Shown here in pieces: positions 51,884 to 59,043 of a stretch of DNA of 64,000 nucleotides; the first letter of the stretch is position 1, and every line of letters begins with the position of its first letter. The translations under genes were made by a program, and so were the position numbers. The notes beneath the pieces are model-generated. The model saw only the letters and a program-made list of their open reading frames with translations. It had not been told where the DNA came from and did no database searches. The stretch is taken from NCBI GenBank assembly GCA_034435975.1, contig DAOTWD010000061.1:12847-76846 (forward strand). Reading direction: 5' to 3'. This DNA comes from CAKZQX01 sp034435975 (GTDB taxonomy: Bacteria; Chloroflexota; Chloroflexia; Chloroflexales; Chloroflexaceae).

Positions 51884-52510
51884 ATGTTGACCTATGAAGA
51901 CCTCGTGGCAAGTTTAGAGGAAGCATGGATGACCGCTGGCTTGCATGAGCACGAAGTGGTTGAGAGTGTGCAACCGGATGCCCATGATCGAAGCTACCGG
52001 GTTGAACTGTTTCCCGATCATCCTGAACCATTGACCGCCGAAAATATGCCGCCCTGGGTCGAGGTGAGCTTCACCTGGTCAGCATTGCACCAGATCCGGG
52101 CTGAAGGGCGGGACATTCCTGCCGAACCACTGGAGCTGGTCTGGACATATACGGTCAATGGGCATGGGTTGTGTGAACAGACCGACTATGAACTGGTGCG
52201 GTTATTTCAAAAAGCATTTATGACTACGTTTCGGCGTTTTTATCCCCTTGAGGCAGCGGCACTCGAGGCCCCAACGGTTGAGGTACGCCGGCTCTACACC
52301 GATAGTGGGCCGCGACTCAAGGTAGCCCAGATACATCTGGTCAGCACCAGCATTACCGATCTCACCGAGCAGTGGGACGAGTGCGACCCGCAGGTGCTGT
52401 TGGAGATTATTCGCACCGAGATGCAACTTGCCAGCGCGCTCATTCATGCCCTGACGGATGTGTTTAATCCAGGTGGACATGGCGGCTATCGCGCGGTTGA
52501 TGCAGCCTGA
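51884..52510 (+). CDS. Hypothetical protein, unknown family
   Basis: 208 residues, acidic, no signal peptide or membrane helix. It begins MLTYEDLVASLEEAWMTAGL and holds several Trp-containing strands (PPWVEVSFTWSALHQI, LELVWTYTVNGHGL) that suggest an alpha/beta fold. There is no catalytic motif that I recognise. AAGGAGTCGCG lies immediately upstream of the ATG, which supports translation. Its last 25 bases overlap the end of the convergent PAS-STAS gene. I cannot assign a function. Confidence 0.65.
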   Translation: MLTYEDLVASLEEAWMTAGLHEHEVVESVQPDAHDRSYRVELFPDHPEPLTAENMPPWVEVSFTWSALHQIRAEGRDIPAEPLELVWTYTVNGHGLCEQTDYELVRLFQKAFMTTFRRFYPLEAAALEAPTVEVRRLYTDSGPRLKVAQIHLVSTSITDLTEQWDECDPQVLLEIIRTEMQLASALIHALTDVFNPGGHGGYRAVDAA

Positions 52511-53787
52511 CTTTCGTTTGCTCCAATGCGTAATGCCAGGACGATACCGTCTTGCAGGCTGCGCCGGGTGCTAATTCCTTGCAGATCAATCCCAAGATGC
52601 ACCAGGGTTTGCGCCATAGCCGGGCTAATACCGGTCAGCACCATCCTGGCACCAAGCAACCGCGCCGCCTGCGCTGCCTGGATCAGGGCATACGCTACCT
52701 GCGTGTCAACCACCTGCACCCCGGTTATATCCAGAATAGCGACCGTCGCCTGATGCCGGGCAATGCCTTCGAGCAATGTTTCCATAATCTGTTGTGCCCG
52801 CGCCGTGTCAATCGCGCCCACCAGTGGCATGACTACCACCTGCTCATTCAATGGAATCAGCGGTGTCGAGAGTTCGCGCAGGGCCAACCGCTGGGCCGCA
52901 ATTACCTGTTCTTGCAAGGCCGCCCGCTCCTTTTCAGCCTGCTTCATTGCACTTATATCATGGTTGATTGCTGCCAGAGCGATGACCTGCCCAGACTGGT
53001 CAGTGATCGCAAACGCGGATATGAGGCCCGGAAAATACGTCCCGTCGCGCCGCTGACAGATCAACTCTCCCTGCCAGAACCCACGGGTTACCTGTTGCGC
53101 GACATACGCAATGTGCTGATGATCGTTCTGGTCAAATGCCTCAAACATAGTAGAGCCTGGCTGTTCTTCCCATTGCAACAGTTTGCGTTGGGCAGAATTG
53201 AGATAGATAAACGTGCCATCAGGACGGGCTACAGCAACCCCATCAGGTGCATTATCTACCAGCGCCTTAAAAATACGCAGTTCCTCTTCCATCTGGACAC
53301 GGTTGGTAATATCACGCGCTACAGCATAGATCAAATCGTGTACTGGATCATAGGTTGCCATCCATTCAATCCAACGATAGGTACCATCTTTGCTGCGATA
53401 CCGATTGACAAACGTAACCACTGGCTGCCCCTGTCTCAGATGGTTGATGGCATCAACCGTAGCCTGTTGATCCTCGGGATGCACAAAGCTTAAAAACGGT
53501 TCGGCATACATTTCAGCGGCGGTAAAACCCAGCACACGTTCCCAGGATGCGTTCACCCGCTTCAGATAGCCGTCGATTCCGGCAGTACACAGCATATCGG
53601 AAGAGAGATCAAAAAAGCGGTCAACGTGTAACCCTGCCGGATCTGATAGTTCATGGTTACCTGAGCACCCTCCCTTCAGGCTAGCTAATTGCTGAGTCAG
53701 AGCTGCATGTGCATGTTCCAGTTCTGCAATGCGTTGTCGCAACGCAACCAGTTCATCCTGTACAGTATAGCCATTGATTGCAATCAT
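52486..53787 (-). CDS. PAS-PAS-STAS protein, RsbR-like stressosome component
   Basis: 433 residues. A short coiled coil (VALRQRIAELEHAHAALTQQ) leads to two PAS domains (about 55-165 and 175-290; SWERVLGFTAAEMYAEPFLS, AVARPDGTFIYLNSAQRKLL) and a linker. The C-terminal STAS domain (about 315-425) keeps both regulatory Thr of RsbR-type proteins: LDITGVQVVDTQ (Thr355) and VLTGISPAMAQTLVHLGID (Thr385). RsbR proteins form stressosomes with RsbS and the kinase RsbT. Neither partner is in the window, so this may be a stand-alone sensor input. Cytoplasmic. The end overlaps the unknown gene before it. Confidence 0.87.
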   Translation of the reverse strand: MIAINGYTVQDELVALRQRIAELEHAHAALTQQLASLKGGCSGNHELSDPAGLHVDRFFDLSSDMLCTAGIDGYLKRVNASWERVLGFTAAEMYAEPFLSFVHPEDQQATVDAINHLRQGQPVVTFVNRYRSKDGTYRWIEWMATYDPVHDLIYAVARDITNRVQMEEELRIFKALVDNAPDGVAVARPDGTFIYLNSAQRKLLQWEEQPGSTMFEAFDQNDHQHIAYVAQQVTRGFWQGELICQRRDGTYFPGLISAFAITDQSGQVIALAAINHDISAMKQAEKERAALQEQVIAAQRLALRELSTPLIPLNEQVVVMPLVGAIDTARAQQIMETLLEGIARHQATVAILDITGVQVVDTQVAYALIQAAQAARLLGARMVLTGISPAMAQTLVHLGIDLQGISTRRSLQDGIVLALRIGANESQAASTAR

Positions 53788-53980
53788 GTAGGTATCTCCA
53801 CTGTATTGCTGATGACGATTACCACTTTATGAACTTTAAAGCTGTTCCATAGGAGTACCGACGAGACGATCCAGGACAGCTTCTTTGTGTATGAATTACC
53901 TTCGTAGCCACAGGCGTGGCTCTATTATGGACGGCTGACCGGTCATGTTGCCCTGTGCCCCACGCACTGCATATCCGCTG

Positions 53981-54547
53981 TTAATCGGGTGATGATGCAT
54001 CACCAACATCAGGCGCGGCAGCACTCAAGGCTTCAATACGGTCAAGTAAAGCAAAGAGAACGGCATGCACCGACGACATCTCGTGGGCAATACAGGGCAG
54101 CACAGGAATAGAATCCGGCAGACCCAGCCGCATGTGGATATAATCCGGGGGTAAGGCACCGAGCGCATCCTGTTTATTGGCTGCCACCACAAAAGGTGCC
54201 GACGTAATCTCGGCAAAGCGTCGGATCAGTCTGGATGTCGGCCCGAAATCAGCCGGGCGGCAGCTATCCACCAGCACCACATACCCCAGACAGCCAATAG
54301 CCAGGTGTTCCCACATAAAATCAAACCGTTCCTGACCTGGCGTGCCAAACAAAAAAAGATGATGCTCTTTATCAATGTGTAGCACACCAAAATCAAGCCC
54401 GACCGTCGTAAATGCCTTTAGTTGCCGTTCATACGGATCCGAGACCGGAGCCTCGGTCTCAACGACCTCAATCTCACTGGCATTACGAATAAACACGGAT
54501 TTACCAGCCGCGTAGGTTCCAGTCACAACGATCTTGTAGGTTGCCAT
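53981..54547 (-). CDS. Small Ras-like GTPase (COG2229 type)
   Basis: 188 residues. P-loop GTYAAGKS (10-17), switch I TTVGLDFG (47-54), LFGTPGQERFDFMWE for G3 (the usual Asp is replaced by Gly68) and ANKQD for G4. This pattern is typical of the bacterial COG2229 GTPases, related to MglA, which act as switches with Roadblock or DUF4388 partners. It lies 18 bases after the DUF4388 gene on the same strand, so the two probably work together. The C-terminus (EALSAAAPDVGDASSPD) is disordered. The downstream effector is unknown. Confidence 0.88.
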   Translation of the reverse strand: MATYKIVVTGTYAAGKSVFIRNASEIEVVETEAPVSDPYERQLKAFTTVGLDFGVLHIDKEHHLFLFGTPGQERFDFMWEHLAIGCLGYVVLVDSCRPADFGPTSRLIRRFAEITSAPFVVAANKQDALGALPPDYIHMRLGLPDSIPVLPCIAHEMSSVHAVLFALLDRIEALSAAAPDVGDASSPD

Positions 54548-54565
54548 AAGTAAAGCCTGGTATAA

Positions 54566-55252
54566 TCAGGCTGCATGCAATTGCTGAAGCCGCCGCTTGA
54601 TCGCCCGTACCAGCTTACTGGTCGGATTATACTTTGCACGTACCGGCACGGGGGCAACCAGTTGTTGATCGGGCAAATCCGCCAGTGTTACCGTTGCGAC
54701 CAGACCCAGATCGATTAGCCGTGCAATAGCGCATATGACTTGCTCTGGCGTCAGGTGGGTTTGCTCCACAATCTGGGCCGGAGTATGTTGCTGACGCAGT
54801 ATGTATAAAATGGTGCGTTCCATCGGGCTAAGCTCAATCTGTGTCCCCAGTTCAATCATCTGGAGTGGGGCACGTAGCGTGGTTTCCATCGTCAGGCCAG
54901 GTGGCAGATGTTGCAAAGAGGTTCTGGATCGTTGTTGCAGTATCTCGACAATCAGTTGCATCGTGGGCCGGGTGATGGTAACGCGATCATGATCCTCGGC
55001 GATCAGCGGCGTAAACCGAAACTTTCCATGGGGCCAGTGCGCCAGGGCAAAGATGGCCTCCTCGCCTACCCGCGGTGGTTGTTTCGCATCATCGCTAATC
55101 AGGAGCGCATTGATGGTCTGACCGGCCTTAAACCAGATTACTGCTCGCTCCCGCCCCTTTAATAATGACAGCCGGCCATCGCGCTCATCGCGTTGAAAAA
55201 TGTGTAATATGTCCAGTAAGGGTAAATCAATAAGATCACCTTTGAGTGTCAT
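54566..55252 (-). CDS. DUF4388 protein coupled to the GTPase gene
   Basis: About 228 residues from the ATG at 55252. It opens MTLKGDLIDLPLLDILHIFQ and ERAVIWFKAGQTINALLIS, the DUF4388 (PATAN) pattern, followed by a winged-helix-like part (TILYILRQQHTPAQIVEQTH, PEQVICAIARLIDLGLV) and a basic tail. The frame continues upstream to 55513, but that part runs into a palindromic repeat and lacks domain content, so the shorter form is chosen even though no good ribosome-binding site is seen. Such proteins act as adaptors between GTPases and kinases. Confidence 0.7.
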   Translation of the reverse strand: MTLKGDLIDLPLLDILHIFQRDERDGRLSLLKGRERAVIWFKAGQTINALLISDDAKQPPRVGEEAIFALAHWPHGKFRFTPLIAEDHDRVTITRPTMQLIVEILQQRSRTSLQHLPPGLTMETTLRAPLQMIELGTQIELSPMERTILYILRQQHTPAQIVEQTHLTPEQVICAIARLIDLGLVATVTLADLPDQQLVAPVPVRAKYNPTSKLVRAIKRRLQQLHAA

Positions 55253-55419
55253 GGGAGGTTGCCTTTCTGTTTTTTGGAGCAAGGTATGACTTTCAGCTAC
55301 TTTACCGGTGAGCCATACATCATAGCGACTCTGGCCGTTTGGAATGTCTGGAACGACTGAAGTCGTTCCGACGCTTGTTACACCAGATAGCATTACCATG
55401 CCTGAAGGGATAGATGAAG

Positions 55420-55531
55420 TATAGCAATCCTGAATGCCTTGTACACAACTAGAGTCCCGGCTTTCGCCGGATCCCGCTTCTACCCGGCGAAAGCCGGGAA
55501 GCCGATGTACCATTGGGATAGGCTTGCTATA
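55420..55531. repeat. Dispersed palindromic repeat, best-preserved copy
   Basis: CCCGGCTTTCGCCGG (55456-55470) pairs perfectly with CCGGCGAAAGCCGGG (55484-55498). Outside it TATAGCAA (55420-55427) pairs with TTGCTATA (55524-55531). TATAGCAATCCTGAAT also occurs at 24349. Between 55532 and 55774 no gene is supported. Confidence 0.7.
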
Positions 55532-55774
55532 TCTGACACAAACAGAGATTCATACTATTTTTATTTTCTCATCCTGTTATGTTATGCATTCACGACAGTC
55601 CTGAAGCGTTCTCACGTCTCCATGCAGATCTGCTATAAGGCAGTTGCTGCGCCCGTAAGGACGCAGGCTTCGAAAAAAAGACGAAACAACTCATATGGGC
55701 GGCACGGGTATCTTCTTAGACTGAATTCAAGCCTTTTGAACAACCACACACGTTGACTTGAATCTAGCATGCAG

Positions 55775-56488
55775 CTATAGCCAGTTCCTATAATGACCGG
55801 CTGAGTCCACCTGCATACCATGTGCCAGATAAGAGGTACTGTCACCAACTGCTTTGCACAGGCCAGCTTCTGGGGACGTTTGCCGGTCTGCTCCTGTTTG
55901 TTCGAGCTGCAGCAAAGCTCCTAGCACCCGGCCCTGATCATCATAGATCAACGTATTGTACCACTGGCAGGTAATGGTACGACCATCTTTTGTTTTGCTG
56001 CCACTCTGGCGGCTGAAGATATGGCCGTGTGCCATGGCTTTGAGAATAACTTGAACATACTCGACGGCAATACCAGGTACGAGCAGCGGCAATGCTTCAC
56101 GACCCACAGCTTCTTCTGCACTCCACCCGAACAACTGCTCGGCAGCGGGATTCCAACGACGAATAACGCCGTGTGTATCTATCTCAATCGTTGCCAATGA
56201 TGAAGTTCGGAGTACCTGCTCCAGTCGCTCAGACAAAGACTGCAACCGTTGCTCAGTTTGCTTCGCAGTGACAATATCTTGCTCTATACCATACGGTTGC
56301 GCTTCCGAAGCAACACGAAAGGAAGGATCGGAACACTTTTGATCTGCGGCAATATGAGCTACCTGACTGGCTATGTGTTGTGCCAGCTGTGCATTGGTGT
56401 GATCAAGCCGTGCGATATGCTGCCGTAAGCCAACGATTTTTTTCTGGGCAGCTTGGACAACCCGGTCTTTAGATGTTGATGATTTCAT
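55775..56488 (-). CDS. Orphan PAS-domain protein
   Basis: 237 residues. An N-terminal coiled coil (QKKIVGLRQHIARLDHTNAQ) and a single PAS domain at about residues 90-205 (ATIEIDTHGVIRRWNPAAEQ, LFGWSAEEAVGREALPLLVP, SKTKDGRTITCQWYNTLIYD). No kinase, cyclase or STAS output follows; the remaining tail is unstructured. It could be a sensor subunit that works through another protein or the decayed front of a longer sensor. It lies in the minus-strand signalling block. Confidence 0.7.
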   Translation of the reverse strand: MKSSTSKDRVVQAAQKKIVGLRQHIARLDHTNAQLAQHIASQVAHIAADQKCSDPSFRVASEAQPYGIEQDIVTAKQTEQRLQSLSERLEQVLRTSSLATIEIDTHGVIRRWNPAAEQLFGWSAEEAVGREALPLLVPGIAVEYVQVILKAMAHGHIFSRQSGSKTKDGRTITCQWYNTLIYDDQGRVLGALLQLEQTGADRQTSPEAGLCKAVGDSTSYLAHGMQVDSAGHYRNWL

Positions 56489-56658
56489 ACTTGTGCCTCC
56501 TGGATGTTTCAGATAAGTTCAACCAGACCAACCAGCAAACGATAGGAAAGCGCTCATATTCACACTACAGAAATCTATGCAGTGAAATGCCAGGTCAATC
56601 ACATATATAATACAGGTCGTATTCAAGTAAATGCCATGCGGCGCATAGGAGCAACTCA

Positions 56659-57039
56659 TCAAATATGGTAACTGCGTACTTTTCGATTCAGCAAAATGCG
56701 TAGGACAGCAATCAACCGATTGAGATTCTCGGCTTTGGACACAAAGGCATCAAAGCCGAGGGCTTCAAACTCCCCTGGCTGTCGCGGACGTCGGGCGGTA
56801 TAGGCGATCACCGGGCCATGAAATCCATGCGCACGTAGCGCACGCAGTGTTGCGATCCCATCCATCCCCAGCATTACAATATCCATAACAACCGCATCTG
56901 GTGGTTGCAGAGCTATCAGTGCCAGCGCCTCTTCACCACTACCAACCGAGTGAACCTTAAACACCCCGGCATTGCGCAACACCAGCTCGGTTTTCAATCG
57001 CACGCTATACACATCATCAACGACCAGCACATGACTCAT
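56659..57039 (-). CDS. Single-domain response regulator
   Basis: 126 residues, one receiver domain. The acidic pair Asp8-Asp9 (VLVVDDVYSVRL), phosphoacceptor Asp53 (AVVMDIVMLGMDG), Thr81 (AYTARR) and Lys102 (FVSKAENL) are all present, so it should be phosphorylated by a kinase such as the one at 59.0-61.6 kb. There is no output domain. Length is normal. The usual GHE or helix-turn-helix extension is absent; a contact partner must pass the signal on. Confidence 0.9.
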   Translation of the reverse strand: MSHVLVVDDVYSVRLKTELVLRNAGVFKVHSVGSGEEALALIALQPPDAVVMDIVMLGMDGIATLRALRAHGFHGPVIAYTARRPRQPGEFEALGFDAFVSKAENLNRLIAVLRILLNRKVRSYHI

Positions 57040-57350
57040 ACAATGCTCCTCATATATACGTGCCTTGCACTACTTTACCGCATAAATGCGGTTTTGGCGA
57101 GAGGGAATATCGGGCAGATTGAGGATAGATTTCAGGGAATCCCTGATTGACAGCTTGACCTCCCTGCACAAAATTTCTGCAATTTCTGGACAAAATATAA
57201 ACAGAGGGACATGCACCTGCATGCCCCTCTGCATATACGCTTCAACCCAGGCTGTTACCAGGCCAGATTGACACAGGACGTACACAGCCGCTTGAACCCC
57301 CAGGTCTCAGCGCCAGGTGAAAAGGCAAGTTGCCCAGGCCACCGCGTACA
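57040..57350. other. Gene-free stretch between receiver genes
   Basis: 311 bases. AATTTCTGCAATTTCTGG and the surrounding text show no gene, promoter or terminator that I can name. Confidence 0.45.
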
Positions 57351-57725
57351 TCATAAGATCATCTTGAGACTGCGCAGAGACTCAACGACATTATAGGAAG
57401 CAAATGAATCCTGAATAATGTAGTCTTCAGCACCAGCCCGAAGCGCGGCCCACACCGCACTAGCTGTATCTGAATGGGAAAGGAGAATGATCGGAATATG
57501 CGCTGTCCGTGGATTATTTTTCAATGTCGCACACAGAGTGTAGCCCTTTTGTTCGAGAACATCGATCGCCAGCACAATAGCCTGTACAGATTGGTAGGGA
57601 AACGATATATCCTGCGCATGACAACTCTCGACCATTTTGACCGATAGACCATACGTTTCCAGCTCCAGTTGCAGTTTCCGGGTTTGCAGTGGATGATCTG
57701 TAACAAGCACAATACAATCGGTCAT
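57351..57725 (-). CDS. Degenerate receiver-domain protein
   Basis: 124 residues from the ATG at 57725, which has GGGAGGAG 8 bases upstream. The fold pattern is a receiver (CIVLVTDHPLQTRKLQLELE, AIVLAIDVLEQKGYTLC, IPIILLSHSDTASAVWAALR, AGAEDYI). Asp55 fits the phosphoacceptor, but only one acidic residue is left in the first loop (Asp10-His11) and Gln105 replaces the conserved Lys. It may be a pseudo-receiver that does not switch by phosphorylation. Neighbours are two intact receivers and a kinase. Confidence 0.75.
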   Translation of the reverse strand: MTDCIVLVTDHPLQTRKLQLELETYGLSVKMVESCHAQDISFPYQSVQAIVLAIDVLEQKGYTLCATLKNNPRTAHIPIILLSHSDTASAVWAALRAGAEDYIIQDSFASYNVVESLRSLKMIL

Positions 57726-57957
57726 TGCCATCTCCTCCCGATAACCAGCTATATCCTGCACATCATAACCATATACAATGGTACCCGTTCAGGTGAGTGG
57801 CCTGGGGGAATATTATACCTATCTCTCAACCTTTTGAGAAGACAGGACACCAGACAGATTTGGAGCAGAAATCGAACAGATGATTGGAGCAGAATCCATG
57901 TGGTGTCACTGCAGATCATTCTTTAGCCTTCAGGGGCTGATGCGTCATACCAGTATA

Positions 57958-58854
57958 TCAGCATTGTTGGTATATATCGCTTTTTTGCATTTGATCGTGT
58001 CGGTCAGGTTCTACCACACACATACCTTGCTGCTTTTCAGCGTGCATTCCTTCAGCAGTAGGATCTACCAGCATGTAGCCGATGCCGCGTACACTGACGA
58101 TATAACCTGCGCCTACTTTGCGCCGCAGGTTCTGAATATGGGTTTTGAGTAAAGAATGCGCCTCGGGTTTATCAGCTCTATATTTATGAGTATGATAGGC
58201 AATGTCCGCATATTCAACCACACATCCTGGTACATGTGCCAGGCAACTCAAGAGATTATACTCGGTCGGCGTCAGATGCAACAGTTGATTATGACGCATG
58301 ACCGTGCGGCGGAACATATCTATCTCCAGATCGCCGATGCGAACATAGCGTTCTGGTAGATTCCGATCCCCCAACGCCTCCTCAGTTGCTGAATCCGGTG
58401 TTTGCTGGCCATGCTGCAATTGTTCAACTGCCTGGTTAATGACTCGCATCGCATCATCACGCAGATTCTCGGATGTATGCCGTTCAACGGCCCCCGCTAC
58501 ATAGGCCAGAAGTTCATCCGGGTTGCAGGGTTTAATCAGATAATCGTAGGCTCCTGCCCGTAGCGCGGCGATCGAGGTATCCATCGTGCCATAGCCGGTC
58601 AGAATAATAACTTCCGGTGGACGCGTATTGCGGCGGGCTGCATACAAGACTTCGATGCCATCGATCATTCCCATCCAGATATCTGTGATAACGACCGTAT
58701 ACATCCACTCTTCCGCTACTGCCTGTTGTAGCAGTACAATCGCACTCTCCCCATCGGCTGCCGCCGTCACATGATACCCGGCCGCTTCCAGGATAGCGAC
58801 CATTGACATGCGCGTCATGGTGTCATCTTCCACTACTAAGATACGTGTCGTCAT
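57958..58854 (-). CDS. Response regulator, OmpR-like winged helix
   Basis: 298 residues from the ATG at 58854 (MTTRILVVEDD). Receiver: Asp10-Asp11, Asp58 (VVITDIWMGMIDG), Thr86 (ILTGYG), Lys108 (YLIKPCNPDEL). The output domain (about 180-270) is a winged helix (HLTPTEYNLLSCLAHVPGCV, LKTHIQNLRRKVGAGYIVSV, RGIGYMLV), so it binds DNA. The 45-residue linker between the two is long for the OmpR class. It lies downstream of the big kinase gene on the same strand and is its likely partner. Confidence 0.9.
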   Translation of the reverse strand: MTTRILVVEDDTMTRMSMVAILEAAGYHVTAAADGESAIVLLQQAVAEEWMYTVVITDIWMGMIDGIEVLYAARRNTRPPEVIILTGYGTMDTSIAALRAGAYDYLIKPCNPDELLAYVAGAVERHTSENLRDDAMRVINQAVEQLQHGQQTPDSATEEALGDRNLPERYVRIGDLEIDMFRRTVMRHNQLLHLTPTEYNLLSCLAHVPGCVVEYADIAYHTHKYRADKPEAHSLLKTHIQNLRRKVGAGYIVSVRGIGYMLVDPTAEGMHAEKQQGMCVVEPDRHDQMQKSDIYQQC

Positions 58855-59043
58855 AGTACTCCATTCCAGTTTAGACAAAGGTTCTGCTGTTACGTGGCTC
58901 TATCTATTCGTGGATGGCTGACCCGCCATGTTGTAGGATCCATTCTCTCCCGCGTACGTCCTGTTATTTGCCCCGTTCGACTCGGCTCAGAGCAAACTCC
59001 GGTACAATCGGAGGGGTTTCAAGCCACCGTGTAAGGTTGTCAT

